Positions 30,498-40,525 of a stretch of DNA of 64,000 nt are shown one piece after another. The notes beneath the pieces were generated by a model, which ran no database searches, was not told the DNA's origin, and saw nothing but the letters and a program-made list of their open reading frames with translations. The stretch is from Aliiruegeria haliotis. Lineage in GTDB: Bacteria; Pseudomonadota; Alphaproteobacteria; Rhodobacterales; Rhodobacteraceae. The position numbers and the translations under genes were made by a program. The stretch lies in contig NZ_PVTD01000003.1 of assembly GCF_003003255.1 (NCBI RefSeq), forward strand, positions 62,001-126,000, in the 5' to 3' direction. How positions within the stretch are numbered: position 1 is the stretch's first letter; each line of letters starts with the position of its first letter.

Positions 30498-31919
30498 TCA
30501 GCCGCGCCCGTATGCGTCTTCGTAGCGTACGATATCATCCTCCCCGAGGTAGGACCCGGTCTGAACCTCGATCAGGTACATCGGCAGCTTGCCCGGGTTC
30601 GCCATCCGATGCACCGCCCCGACGGGGATGTAGACGGACTGGTTCTCCGTCACCAGCTTCACCTCTTCGCCCACGGTCACTTCTGCCGTTCCGGAGACCA
30701 CGATCCAGTGTTCTGAACGGTGGTGATGGCTCTGCAGGGAGAGAATGCCACCGGGATGCACCATGATCCGTTTCACCTGGAAGCGGGAATCGATGCAGAG
30801 CGTCTCGTACCAGCCCCAGGGCCTGTGAAAACGGGGATAGTCATCTGCCTGGGGTGCCTCGACCTCGCGCAGGGTATTCACCAGCGCCTTGACGTCCTGC
30901 GCGCGATCCTTGTCGGCAACCAGAACCGCATCCCGCATGGCCACCACGACCGTATCGTTCAGACCCAGCCCCACGACGTGGATATTGTCGTCGTCAGAGC
31001 GCAGGTAGCTGTCCGAACAATCCACCGCCGTCGCCTGCCCACGGGTGGCAACGCCTTCGGCGTCCGGTTGCTCCTCTGCCCAGAGAGCGTCCCAGGACCC
31101 GAGGTCCGACCAAGGACAAGTGAGCGGGACCGCCGCGACCTTGTCGGCCTTCTCCATGACGGCATAGTCAAAGGAGATCGACTCGGCGGCACCGAAGCCC
31201 TCGATCCCGAGCCTAAAAAGGCTCAGATCGTCCTCCCCCTGGTCCAGAGCTGCGCGGACCGGGGCAATCAGTTGCGGCGCGTTCGCTTCGAAAGACGCGA
31301 TCACGTCACCGGCGCGGAAAAGGAAGATCCCGCCGTTCCAGAGGTAGTTGCCTGCCTCAAGAAACTCCGCCGCGGTGGCTGCATCCGGCTTCTCCCGGAA
31401 GCTCGTGAGCGAAATGGCCTCACCGGAGCCATTGGGCTGGGCCGAAAGCTCCAGGTAGCCATATCCCGTCTCGGGTCGCGTCGGCACGATGCCGAAGGTG
31501 ACCAACGCGCCCGTCTCCGCGACCTTCACGCCGGCTTCGACGGAGGCCAGAAAGGAAGGGATATCGGAAATGACATGGTCGGACGGCGCAACCAGCATCA
31601 AGGCATCCTTGCCCTCATCCTGCGCAACGATCATCGCAGCCGCGAGGATGGCAGGGCCGGTGTCCCGGAGGATCGGCTCCACCACAACCCGCGCGTCAGT
31701 CAGGCCGATCTGCCCGGCCTGTTGCGAGGCCAGGAAGCGGAAAAGCTCGTTGGTCATCACGATCGGGCGGGAAAACATCGGGCCCGACAATCGGCGCAGC
31801 GTTGTCTGGTAAAGGCTCTCATCGCTCAAGAGTTTGGCAAACTGTTTGGGGTAGGCCTTTCGCGACGTCGGCCACAGCCGGGTGCCGGAGCCACCGCAGA
31901 GGATTACCGGGTGAATCAT
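30498..31919 (-). CDS. manC: Mannose-1-P guanylyltransferase / mannose-6-P isomerase (type II, bifunctional)
   Basis: 473-residue bifunctional ManC/AlgA. The N-terminal nucleotidyltransferase carries GGSGTRLWPTSRKAYPKQF, APSDHVI, and RPETGYGYLE with FREKPD. The C-terminal cupin (about 350-473) has HHHRSEHWIVVSG and PVGAVHRMANPG for the isomerase. It makes GDP-mannose from mannose-1-P, working with the phosphomannomutase at 715-2085. Its position beside the exopolysaccharide genes suggests GDP-mannose or derived sugars in the polymer. It is divergent from the large secreted protein gene. Confidence 0.95.
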   Translation of the reverse strand: MIHPVILCGGSGTRLWPTSRKAYPKQFAKLLSDESLYQTTLRRLSGPMFSRPIVMTNELFRFLASQQAGQIGLTDARVVVEPILRDTGPAILAAAMIVAQDEGKDALMLVAPSDHVISDIPSFLASVEAGVKVAETGALVTFGIVPTRPETGYGYLELSAQPNGSGEAISLTSFREKPDAATAAEFLEAGNYLWNGGIFLFRAGDVIASFEANAPQLIAPVRAALDQGEDDLSLFRLGIEGFGAAESISFDYAVMEKADKVAAVPLTCPWSDLGSWDALWAEEQPDAEGVATRGQATAVDCSDSYLRSDDDNIHVVGLGLNDTVVVAMRDAVLVADKDRAQDVKALVNTLREVEAPQADDYPRFHRPWGWYETLCIDSRFQVKRIMVHPGGILSLQSHHHRSEHWIVVSGTAEVTVGEEVKLVTENQSVYIPVGAVHRMANPGKLPMYLIEVQTGSYLGEDDIVRYEDAYGRG

Positions 31920-32129
31920 GAGAAACCTCCTTCGGCAGGGCCCGGAATGGCGTGGGCCCTCATGTCCCTTCCTTACTGTCTGCTAACTGAAGGCCTGTCA
32001 CCCGCAAATCATATCGCTTTGCGAAACCATTACATTTCCGCAATACCTCGCGTGTCATGCCGGCTCCGACGACATCTGGTTGGGGCCTCTGGGAACCGAT
32101 CTGGCAATCGCCTGGTGAGAAAAACACGG

Positions 32130-35006
32130 ATGCATGTTCCGACACAGCCAGTCCGCCGGTTTGCCCGGGCCATTGCGCTCGGAGCCGCGCTTGCCATGCC
32201 CCTCCTGCCCGCCGCCAAGGGCGACACCGCGCACTTCGTTGTCACGGACAAGGTCCTAGTTCCGGACATCTCCCCGTTTGCCGCCACCATCACCTCCATC
32301 GGCAACGGTCGCGGGCTGTCCGGTGCCGGGGGTTTCGAGCCGATTGTCCTGCGCACGATGTTCCCCGCTCGCGACGGAACCCGGGACAGGATCGAGGCCG
32401 CGGCCGCCCATCTGACCGGGAACCACCTGTGGGGGAATGGTGCCTTCGATGGCGCGGATGTGGAGGTTCTGCGGATCGAGGATGGCGCGTTCCGAAGCGT
32501 CCGGCGGGACCGGGTCGCACCGGGTGGGTTCCATGCCCTCGGCTGGCGGTCGGTTCTTGACCCCGTGAAGATGCTGGCCCCGGAAGCAACGCGTCTGACG
32601 GTTCCCTGGGCGAAGGAGTTGAAGCGGGGGATGGAGTGGCATTTCAGAATACGGGCAATCGACCGACACGGGCGCCTGTCGGCCCCCTCCCCCAGTGTTG
32701 CCCTGAAGAGCCCGCCCGCGCCAATGCCGGATTTGCCAAACTCAAATCCAGCGTTGATCAAACGGCCGGACATGTGGGAGGAAACCCGAAATCTGCCCGG
32801 ACCCGAGACCCTCCGCGCCGTGAAGACCGATGCCGGAAAACGCGTTCTGGAATGGTCGTCGGTTCCCGGAGCTGCGGGGTACATGGTGTTTCGCGCGCCG
32901 CTGCCGCCCGACCGGATGCAGCCTCGCTCCATCCGACTGCGGAACAAGGGGGAGCGTATCCGGCCAGGCGACCTCGTCATCCTGCGCCAGCGACTGTTCC
33001 GGGCGGACCGGCGGGACCTGGTCGCGCCCGGAAACTGGGCCGCGCAGGAAGCCGCACGCCAGTTCCTTCCCGGCGGGGTTCAGGTGTGGTCGGATGCCGT
33101 CGGAGGCGGTGACTGGCACCTGCTACCTCACTTGCCTGACACACCGGTCCCTGAGTCCGGGGAAACCTACCTCCGTGTGACATTGAAGGAAGGCGAAGCG
33201 TTCACGATTGGACGCGCCGTTCACTCCGGCACGGCACAATCCTGGTATGGCGTCCTCGATCCTGCCGCAGACTATCGTTTCGAGGTCTGGATGCGCGGGC
33301 GTACAACCCGACCGGCGGAGTTTCGGGTGACGGGTCCACTCGGCGCGGAGCAACCCGAGGGTCTCAAACCAATCCGATTTTCGGTGACGCCCGAATGGAA
33401 GCGCTACTCCTTCACGTTCCGCCCGCCGCGACTGGTCACGGAGGACGCCGTGGGGCGGATGAACCTGATACTGTCGGGCCCGGGAGAGTTCGACGTCGAC
33501 AACTTCCGTATCTATCGGGACGACACCGCCTACATGGCGGTCCTGCCGGAAAATGCGGACGCGCTGAAGGCATCCGCGATGGCGGCACTGCGGACGCATG
33601 GGCTGATCAAGACCGGTCACAGGACTTATGACATCGGCTCTCTCGTGGCGCCGGCCGGCGCAACCAGCGCGCTGAACGGCACCACGCTGCCACAGCTCCT
33701 CGCCGCTATCGAGCACGTCGGGGCGCAGCCGTGGCTTCAGATCGAACCACACCTGTCGCGCGAGGAGTGGCTGGGGTTGGCCGAGTACCTCGCGGCGCGC
33801 TATGATGCGCAATCCGATGACCCCGCCGACATGCCCTGGGCGGCCGCGCGGTCGGCAAGAGGCGAAAGCCGCCCGGTAGACCGTTTCCGGAAGATCCTCT
33901 TCGAACTGGGTAACGAAACCTGGAACCGCATTTTCGCCCCATGGGTGTTTCCGGCCATGAACGACGCGTCCACAGGGCGCCAATACCGACCGGGGGAAGT
34001 CTATGGGCTCTACCAGCACCATGTCCTGTCCATTCTGCGCGACAGCCCGCACTGGACCGACCTATCCGCCCGGATGGTTCCCGTTCTTGGTGGCTGGAGC
34101 CTGAACGACTTCGGCACCCTGGCCGCGGAACACTCGCCCGGATCCCGATACATGACGATCACCAGCTACATTGGTGGTTGGGACGAGGGAGAGGGGCCGG
34201 TGGCCCCCACGCCGCTCGGCTTCTCGGCGATCATGGCCAACGTGCTGCGGACAACGATCCCTCGCGCGGAGGCCCTGGTGAAGGACTTGGCAGATCTCTC
34301 CCGCATGCGGGACACGCCAATCCATGCCGGGACCTACGAGGCGGGTCCTGGCTATGTGCTCTCCAGGGCGAATTGGGGCCGCCTTGGTCGGCTGGAATCG
34401 GACGCGCAGGATCGTGCGATGAAAAGCGCAGCAGCAGGTGCGGCGACCCTCGATACCTTCCTGGCCAATGCACGGGCAGGTTTTCGGCTTCAGAGCTTTT
34501 TCACGTTTGGGCGCGGCCGCACTTGGGCTTCCCACGCGCGGTGGTACCAAGGTGGGCAAAGCTACCCGGCATGGGACTGGCTCGCACAGTTCAACCGTAG
34601 CGGCACCGGCGACATGCTGGAGGTCAAGACGGTCGATGTGCCGCGCACCGACATACCGAGGCGCAAGTATTCCGAAGCGATCCGGAATGGTCCCCTGCTG
34701 GCAGTCTATGCCACGCGAAATGATGATCGCCTGACGCTTGTGGTGATCTCCCGCAAGGTGCCGGACGCGTCGGCACCCGGAGACAAAGGCACGACCGACG
34801 TGACAATCGAACTGCCCTTTGAAAAGGTCGGAAGGGCTGCTTTCTACCGGATGAGCGGCCAATTCGACAGTCAGAACGCAGCCGGTCAGCAGGCAAGGAT
34901 CGAGAAGATCGACCTGACGGTTCCCGACACGCTGCCATACCTGATCGTTCCGAACATGCCGGGAGCCACCGCCCATATGTACGTATTCGAGGGCCTATCC
35001 CCCTAG
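32130..35006 (+). CDS. Secreted glycoside-hydrolase-like protein, family unassigned
   Basis: 958-residue exported protein. The signal peptide spans about residues 1-32 (basic start, then ARAIALGAALAMPLLPAAKG). There is a fibronectin/propeller-like N-terminal part, then a carbohydrate-binding-module-like jelly-roll about 380-470 (YRFEVWMRGRT, FDVDNFRIYRDD). A C-terminal half resembles a clan GH-A TIM barrel: N595-E596 in FELGNETWNR is the usual acid/base pair, and E737 in GTYEAGPGY could be the nucleophile. I do not recognise the family. The open frame continues upstream to 30720, but that stretch is antisense to manC. Its place between manC and the flippase suggests trimming or release of the exopolysaccharide. 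Confidence 0.6.
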   Translation: MHVPTQPVRRFARAIALGAALAMPLLPAAKGDTAHFVVTDKVLVPDISPFAATITSIGNGRGLSGAGGFEPIVLRTMFPARDGTRDRIEAAAAHLTGNHLWGNGAFDGADVEVLRIEDGAFRSVRRDRVAPGGFHALGWRSVLDPVKMLAPEATRLTVPWAKELKRGMEWHFRIRAIDRHGRLSAPSPSVALKSPPAPMPDLPNSNPALIKRPDMWEETRNLPGPETLRAVKTDAGKRVLEWSSVPGAAGYMVFRAPLPPDRMQPRSIRLRNKGERIRPGDLVILRQRLFRADRRDLVAPGNWAAQEAARQFLPGGVQVWSDAVGGGDWHLLPHLPDTPVPESGETYLRVTLKEGEAFTIGRAVHSGTAQSWYGVLDPAADYRFEVWMRGRTTRPAEFRVTGPLGAEQPEGLKPIRFSVTPEWKRYSFTFRPPRLVTEDAVGRMNLILSGPGEFDVDNFRIYRDDTAYMAVLPENADALKASAMAALRTHGLIKTGHRTYDIGSLVAPAGATSALNGTTLPQLLAAIEHVGAQPWLQIEPHLSREEWLGLAEYLAARYDAQSDDPADMPWAAARSARGESRPVDRFRKILFELGNETWNRIFAPWVFPAMNDASTGRQYRPGEVYGLYQHHVLSILRDSPHWTDLSARMVPVLGGWSLNDFGTLAAEHSPGSRYMTITSYIGGWDEGEGPVAPTPLGFSAIMANVLRTTIPRAEALVKDLADLSRMRDTPIHAGTYEAGPGYVLSRANWGRLGRLESDAQDRAMKSAAAGAATLDTFLANARAGFRLQSFFTFGRGRTWASHARWYQGGQSYPAWDWLAQFNRSGTGDMLEVKTVDVPRTDIPRRKYSEAIRNGPLLAVYATRNDDRLTLVVISRKVPDASAPGDKGTTDVTIELPFEKVGRAAFYRMSGQFDSQNAAGQQARIEKIDLTVPDTLPYLIVPNMPGATAHMYVFEGLSP

Positions 35007-35600
35007 GTATCGGCCCTTAAGAGCCGGAAAACAGGAGCGCGCACGACGGCGACCACGCAGGTGCAGTCTCGGCTTCACTGGTTCCCGCGTCGCCCCGCCG
35101 TTGCGGGATCGTCGCCTCCCCCTTCATTCCCCCAATGACCAGCCGAGGCCCCGACAGTCCCTCACCGGACCCATGGTCCGACGTGGCTGCGCCAGGCCAA
35201 CACGGCAGAGAAAACAGTGTGGTTGGAGAACCGTGTCATTTGCCGACGCCTTCGGCCTAATTGGCGCCTTGGGAAAACCGCGCGGTCCTCAAACCTCCGT
35301 TCGGCAAGCGGTATCCAGAGTTCACGCTGTCCGGCGGACTGGCCGGGGGACACCGGTTCGCCCGCTGCACACCCATCGAGACCTGCGCGCCCAGGCCCCG
35401 CGGCCTCCGAAACGGCGACCGATTCCGATCACATCGCCGTCCTGGCCAACGCAACTCGCCATACGCTGTTGCGGCTGGGCAAGCCTCTTTGATCTATCGA
35501 TTCAAAAGTGTCACCGACGGGCAGAGTATCGCGCTAACGTGCGGACGGAAAACCAGATGCGGTCGGGCCAGCCCGATCCACAACGGGGCAGGAGACGCCG
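35007..35600. other. Intergenic region before the flippase gene
   Basis: 594 bases without a convincing gene on either strand. Small open frames lack family features. It probably contains the promoter of the flippase gene. A weak CGGC/GCCG hairpin near 35014-35030 could end transcription of the preceding gene, but it has no clear T-run. Confidence 0.4.
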
Positions 35601-36956
35601 GTGAGAGCGCTGGCCAGACGGTTCAGGGGTGACGGGCGCGGCGCGCGCGCGCTGCGCGGCTCGGCCTTCGCAACGTTCCAGTTCGGGACGGCGCAACTCC
35701 TCAGGCTTGCATCCAACCTCATCCTCACACGGCTGTTGTTCCCCGAAGCTTTCGGCACAATGGCCATCGTGAACGCGCTCATCACTGGATTGGCTCTCTT
35801 CACCGACACCGGCCTGCGCGCATCCATCATCCAGAACGCGCGCGGCGACGACCCCGATTTCCTGAACACGGCGTGGACGATCCAGATCATCCGAGGCGGC
35901 TTGCTGTGGCTGGTCATCCTTGCATGCGCGGCACCGGTTTCGCAGATCTACGGCGCTCCGGAACTGGCGACGATCCTGCCGGTGATCGGCTTGGGGGTCT
36001 TCGTCGCGGGTTTTACGCCGACAGCGGTCCACCGGGCCGAGCGGCACCTGCGGATCGGTCGGTTGACCGCAATCAGCCTTTCGGTTCAACTGATCTCCAT
36101 CATCGTGACGATCATCGCCGCCTATGTGTTGCGCTCGGTCTGGGCGCTGGTGATCGGAAACCTTGTGAACGAAATCCTGCTGCTGGTGGCCCGCCGCCTG
36201 TTCCTGCCCGACAACCGCAACAGGCTTCGGCTCGAACCAGAGGCGCTCCGCAGCATCGTCACCTTTGGCAAATTCATTCTGCTGAGCACTGCAGCGGCCT
36301 TCGTGATCAGCCAGGGCGATCGCGTGATCCTCGGGCTCTACATCTCCCGTGCCGAGCTTGGGGTCTACAGTGTCGGCTTCGTGTTGGCGACGGTTGCAGT
36401 CCAGTTGAACAATATGCTGGGCGGCCGCATCCTGTTTCCCCTCTATTCTATGGCGCCTCCGAACGCTTCCGCCAGCAACCGATCCGCCATTTTCAGGGCG
36501 CAACGGCTGGTCGGGCTTTGCGCGCTCACGATCACCTCCGCGCTGGCTTTTGCCGGGCCGGCACTCGTCGATGTCCTCTACGATCCTCGCTATGCGCTGG
36601 CCGGCCCGATTGTGACGCTGCAGTGCCTTTCGGTGATTCCGCTGCTCACACTTCGATCGGCACAGGCATTGCTTCCGGCGATGGGTGATTCCAAGCGTCT
36701 CCTCATCCTGCAAGTCTCCACCGCAGTTCTGCAAACCGCGATCCTGTTCGCCGGAATTCATGTGGCGGGCGTGGCCGGCGCGATCCTTGCACCCGGCCTC
36801 GCGGCGCTCGGGACATGGCCTCTGGCAATCTCCTATTGCCGGAAATACGTCGCCTTCGACCCGGTGGCACAATTCGGGCTCACGTGCCTTGGCATTGTGC
36901 TTTGCGGAGCTGCCGTCCTGCTCCATGCGGAGCGAATAGTGGCGCTTTTCCCTTAG
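35601..36956 (+). CDS. Polysaccharide flippase (Wzx, MOP superfamily)
   Basis: 451-residue integral membrane protein with about 12 hydrophobic segments. The N-terminal pattern (ALRGSAFATFQFGTAQLLRLASNLILTRLLFPEAFG, read in short blocks from residue 17) and the later GDRVILGLYISRAELGVYSVGF match the lipopolysaccharide/exopolysaccharide flippase group. It would flip the lipid-linked repeat unit to the periplasm. The GTG start has AGGAG seven bases upstream. It is convergent with the GT2 gene, with a seven-base gap between stops. Confidence 0.88.
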   Translation: MRALARRFRGDGRGARALRGSAFATFQFGTAQLLRLASNLILTRLLFPEAFGTMAIVNALITGLALFTDTGLRASIIQNARGDDPDFLNTAWTIQIIRGGLLWLVILACAAPVSQIYGAPELATILPVIGLGVFVAGFTPTAVHRAERHLRIGRLTAISLSVQLISIIVTIIAAYVLRSVWALVIGNLVNEILLLVARRLFLPDNRNRLRLEPEALRSIVTFGKFILLSTAAAFVISQGDRVILGLYISRAELGVYSVGFVLATVAVQLNNMLGGRILFPLYSMAPPNASASNRSAIFRAQRLVGLCALTITSALAFAGPALVDVLYDPRYALAGPIVTLQCLSVIPLLTLRSAQALLPAMGDSKRLLILQVSTAVLQTAILFAGIHVAGVAGAILAPGLAALGTWPLAISYCRKYVAFDPVAQFGLTCLGIVLCGAAVLLHAERIVALFP

Positions 36957-36963
36957 CCGAGAG

Positions 36964-37926
36964 CTACTTGTACTCGATCAAGGACTGCCGCGTGCCGCGA
37001 CGGCGGTTCCAAAGGAAACCGGCGATACCCTGCGCCTCGGCGAATCTCCCCAGTGTCATGAATACTGCCGGTATCGCCCCCACCCGACGCGAAATCCGCA
37101 GGCCCTGAGCCGGGTAGATAAGCCCACCCAAAAGCCACCAGGGGCTCAAAAGCAGAGCGAGCGCTATCAGCGCGAACGGCAACAGCCCCCCCCATGCAAG
37201 AGCCCGCAGGGTTTCGCGCACATTGAAGTGCTCCCCCGACCTTCCATGCATCGCTGCCCCTTCGGCGAAGGCGTGCCCGGCGCGTCGCGACCGTTGCCAC
37301 CATTGGGAGAACCGCGTCATGGAGGCATCGTGAAGGGTCATCTCCGCATCGATACGCATGATCGCCCACCCCGATTGGCGAAGGCGAAAACAGAGTTCGG
37401 GCTCTTCTCCGGCGATCAGGTTTGGATCAAAGCCGCCAACCTGACGAACGGCGGAACAGCGAAACAGCGCATTTCCCCCGCAGGCCGGCACGGGACCAAC
37501 AGGTCCATCCCACTCGGCATCAAGCAAGCGATTGTAGAGACTCGCCTGCGGATCCCGTTCCCGCAGGCGGCCACTTACCGCGCAAAGTCCACCGTCCGCG
37601 CGCAGGGCCTCGCATCCCTTCGCGATCCACCCGGGCAGGATCTCGCAATCGCCGTCGACAAACTGAACGAACTCCGGCAGGCCCAGTTCCACAAGGCGAT
37701 CAACACCAGCGTTGCGGGCCCTCGCTGCGGTAAAGGGCGTTCCAGCGTCGAGCTCCACGACATCGGCGCCAAGCCGCCGTGCAATCGCGACCGAGTCGTC
37801 GCTCGACCCGGAATCCACGTAGACGACGCTTTCGACTGCGTTACCGAGTGACGCAAGACAGCGCTCAAGTCGTTCACCTTCATTGCGCCCGATCACCACG
37901 CCCCCGACGCATTGCACCTCAGCCAT
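36964..37926 (-). CDS. Glycosyltransferase family 2, membrane-anchored
   Basis: 320-residue GT-A glycosyltransferase. VIGRNEGERLERCL at the N-terminus, VYVDSGSSDDSV, FVDGDCE as the DxD-equivalent metal site, and CGGNALFRCSAVRQVGGFDP in the acceptor region are visible. The EEPELCFR motif follows. Two C-terminal hydrophobic segments (about 245-285) probably anchor it to the membrane. The ATG at 37926 overlaps the end of the upstream glycosyltransferase gene by eight bases. It is the last gene of the minus-strand exopolysaccharide operon. Confidence 0.87.
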   Translation of the reverse strand: MAEVQCVGGVVIGRNEGERLERCLASLGNAVESVVYVDSGSSDDSVAIARRLGADVVELDAGTPFTAARARNAGVDRLVELGLPEFVQFVDGDCEILPGWIAKGCEALRADGGLCAVSGRLRERDPQASLYNRLLDAEWDGPVGPVPACGGNALFRCSAVRQVGGFDPNLIAGEEPELCFRLRQSGWAIMRIDAEMTLHDASMTRFSQWWQRSRRAGHAFAEGAAMHGRSGEHFNVRETLRALAWGGLLPFALIALALLLSPWWLLGGLIYPAQGLRISRRVGAIPAVFMTLGRFAEAQGIAGFLWNRRRGTRQSLIEYK

Positions 37927-38950
37927 GGCCCCCCGCCCCGCCAATCCGGCCCGGTGGTTCTGATCGTTCCCCGAGGAGCAACGGCTTCAGCACAACGCGG
38001 CAATGATCCCTGATGAAGTCGGCGGGCAGGTGGACGGTCCGCCCCCGAACCGCGCTGTGAAGGTGGTTCATCCAAGCCGCCGGGAGCATCGCCGCGGCCG
38101 TGAGCGCCGCACGCGAGCGGCCGAGGGTCGTGCGCAGGAAGATCCGGTGAGAGTTGTACCAGTAGTCCGGTCGGGCCGTCCGGCTCTCGTCGCTGCGGAT
38201 CCGGGTCGCGGCCCCTTCTTCGTGGATGACATGTGCCTCGGCGACGAGCGCACTGCCCCAACCCGCCCGCGCAAGTCGCCACTGAAGATCGACCTCCTCG
38301 AAATAGAGGAAGTAATCGGGATCGAAGAACCCTGCCTCCCTGATGGGTGCAAAGCGGAACATCACCGCCGCGCCGGAGACCCAGTCCACCGGGCCTGTCG
38401 GCTGCTCCGGACGCAGGGGCACGACATATCTTTCGAATAACCGGCTGATCGGACCGAAGTTTGCCGTCTCGGCCAGAACCGAGATCATGCCGGGAAAGCG
38501 GAATGCCGATGTCACTGCTCGTCCACCAGGCATGGAGATCCGCGCCCCAACCGTTGCGGTTTGCGGGTGTTCATCAAGGTAGTCCGCAAGGCGCTCCATC
38601 GCCTCGTTGCCCAACCGAGCATCCGGGTTGAGCAGGAAAACCTTGTCCGGAGGAGTGTCCCGTTGCTCCAAGGCCCGAAACACGAGGTTGTTGCCACGCG
38701 CAAATCCGTGGTTCTCCTCCTCGAAGTACAGGTGGACCCGGTCGCCCCATCCGCGCTGCCCCGCCGCAGCGCGAATGGCCTGCGCATCGTCGTCGGGAGA
38801 GGCATTGTCGACAAGGTGCACTTCGATTCCGCGCCCGCCATGGTCGGCAGCCAGAACGCTCTCGACGGCCTCCAGTGCCAGTGCGGCAGTGCCGTAGTTG
38901 ACGGTTATCACCGCGATTTCAGCCGGGACGGGATCTGGGCGGCGGGTCAT
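37919..38950 (-). CDS. Glycosyltransferase family 2 (rhamnosyltransferase-like)
   Basis: 343-residue GT2. VITVNYGT, HLVDNASPDDD, NHGFARGNN, FLLNPDARL and DWVSGAAVMFR followed by GFFDPDYFLYFEEVDLQWR fit the WcaA/rhamnosyltransferase-like group. No transmembrane helix is evident. The ATG at 38950 overlaps the polymerase stop by four bases (ATGA). The sugar donor cannot be determined from sequence. Confidence 0.88.
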   Translation of the reverse strand: MTRRPDPVPAEIAVITVNYGTAALALEAVESVLAADHGGRGIEVHLVDNASPDDDAQAIRAAAGQRGWGDRVHLYFEEENHGFARGNNLVFRALEQRDTPPDKVFLLNPDARLGNEAMERLADYLDEHPQTATVGARISMPGGRAVTSAFRFPGMISVLAETANFGPISRLFERYVVPLRPEQPTGPVDWVSGAAVMFRFAPIREAGFFDPDYFLYFEEVDLQWRLARAGWGSALVAEAHVIHEEGAATRIRSDESRTARPDYWYNSHRIFLRTTLGRSRAALTAAAMLPAAWMNHLHSAVRGRTVHLPADFIRDHCRVVLKPLLLGERSEPPGRIGGAGGHG

Positions 38951-40461
38951 CGAAACGGACTTCTCGCTGTCGATGGAGTCGCCCCTGCCCCTCTGTCCCG
39001 CGGGACTGGCATATAGGGTGACGCGGCCCGGGTGACGCTGGCCGGCCTCCAGGCAGGTCTCGGAGCGGCGGGATCGACATCCGGAGTCACCGTTGCCGAA
39101 GCGCGGTATTCGAGCCGACCGGCCAGCGACCCGGCAACAAGCCAGGTCAATGACGTCAGGCTGGAGTTCGGAACCAGATCCACCAGATTGGCGGCAAGGA
39201 TCACACACAGCGACACGGCCGTCGCGTCGATGGCCAACGCTCTTTGCCGAAGGGTCGTAAGAACGACAGGAAGGACCATCAAACCGACCCGCGACAGGTA
39301 GCCGACCCAACCGAACGAGCCCAGCAACAGCATCCAGACACCATCTGTGACAGACGCATCCCTGCCATCCGCGTCATAGACCCTGTTGCGACCCCAGCCG
39401 CCCCAACCAAGAACCGGTCGCTCCCTGACCCGCTCCAGAAGCTGTTCCTCCTGATGAACGCGGTACATGAGCGAGCTTGCGCGACCGGGGTCCAGAGAGG
39501 AAACGACATTCGCGAAGGATTGAAACGGGATGAGGTTGGTGCTTCTGATCACCGGGTAGCAAAGAAGAGCAAGCGCCACGCAAGATGCGGCGATCAGCTG
39601 GAGACGTCGTGAACACAGAAGCATGACCGGCGCAAAAACCAGTGAAATCAATGTCGCTCCAAGATTCCGGGACAGGACGATCGTCGTCAGGAAGACGATC
39701 GACAACACCAGGAAGCCGACAGACCGTGCACCGCTCGACAGACGGATCAGGGCGACGCTCGCCAGTCCGCCCAACATCAGGACATAGCCGACAACGAGGC
39801 CATGCGACATGAACACGATCGGCCTGAACCCGCCCCCGCGAATGTGCTGTTCAAAGGAATGCGGAAAAAAACCGTAGATTGCCCGGCTGAGTTGCGGTGA
39901 CATTCGAACTTCGTAGAGGACCGGCATGATGTAGAAGGCAGCGCCGATCGCAAGTACGTAGAGCAAACCACGCTGGCTTTGCGGGTCAGCCATGTATTTC
40001 CATGCGAGCCAGAACGGAAGCAGTACCAAGATCTGGGACTGGATCGCGGCAAAGCCGTCATATGACGTCATGCCCCTGAGAACCCGACGCCCGACGACAA
40101 ACGTGTCACCATTGGCCGCAACCGTGCCAATAACTCCGCAGAACACTGCCAGAAGACACACGCGCACCCAGACACTTCGCGGAAACCAGCCCGGTGTGCG
40201 ATAGCTGGCGGCCCGCGCCCCGTTCGGAAACTGCCGGCGCAACCGCGCGTCGGACCAGATCAGGAGCACGCCTCCAAGCAGCCCGGCGAATGACTTGTTG
40301 TAGACGGGCAGCAATGGAAGATCGACGTGTCCCCCGGCGGGCAACACCAGAAAAGCCCCGAGGATGGCCGCCGCAATCCCCGGCCCGAGCGGCAAGCGCC
40401 GGAATACCAGCAGCGCAACGGCTGGCCAAAGGAGCAGCACACCGTAGGCGAAAGCGTTCAC
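38947..40461 (-). CDS. O-antigen polymerase/ligase-like membrane protein (Wzy)
   Basis: 504-residue protein with roughly ten to twelve hydrophobic segments. A large periplasmic-type loop carries RERPVLGWGGWGRNRVYD, which resembles the Wzy/WaaL loop with its RxxxxGxG-like pattern, followed by SFGWVGYLSRVG. The hydrophilic C-terminal tail (about 460-504) is proline-rich. It would polymerise the repeat unit after flipping. The GTG start at 40461 follows the WecG-type gene by 64 bases. Wzy versus ligase cannot be separated by sequence alone. Confidence 0.78.
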   Translation of the reverse strand: MNAFAYGVLLLWPAVALLVFRRLPLGPGIAAAILGAFLVLPAGGHVDLPLLPVYNKSFAGLLGGVLLIWSDARLRRQFPNGARAASYRTPGWFPRSVWVRVCLLAVFCGVIGTVAANGDTFVVGRRVLRGMTSYDGFAAIQSQILVLLPFWLAWKYMADPQSQRGLLYVLAIGAAFYIMPVLYEVRMSPQLSRAIYGFFPHSFEQHIRGGGFRPIVFMSHGLVVGYVLMLGGLASVALIRLSSGARSVGFLVLSIVFLTTIVLSRNLGATLISLVFAPVMLLCSRRLQLIAASCVALALLCYPVIRSTNLIPFQSFANVVSSLDPGRASSLMYRVHQEEQLLERVRERPVLGWGGWGRNRVYDADGRDASVTDGVWMLLLGSFGWVGYLSRVGLMVLPVVLTTLRQRALAIDATAVSLCVILAANLVDLVPNSSLTSLTWLVAGSLAGRLEYRASATVTPDVDPAAPRPAWRPASVTRAASPYMPVPRDRGAGATPSTARSPFR

Positions 40462-40525
40462 CGTCGCACCTGCCGCGACGCTTCATTGCCTCTCCGCTCG
40501 CGCGCCGAGTGCACTGCCGCGTGTC

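Noticed and set aside
30720-32129. 470-residue upstream extension of the secreted GH-like protein
   Set aside because: Antisense to manC. A signal peptide begins at the ATG at 32130.
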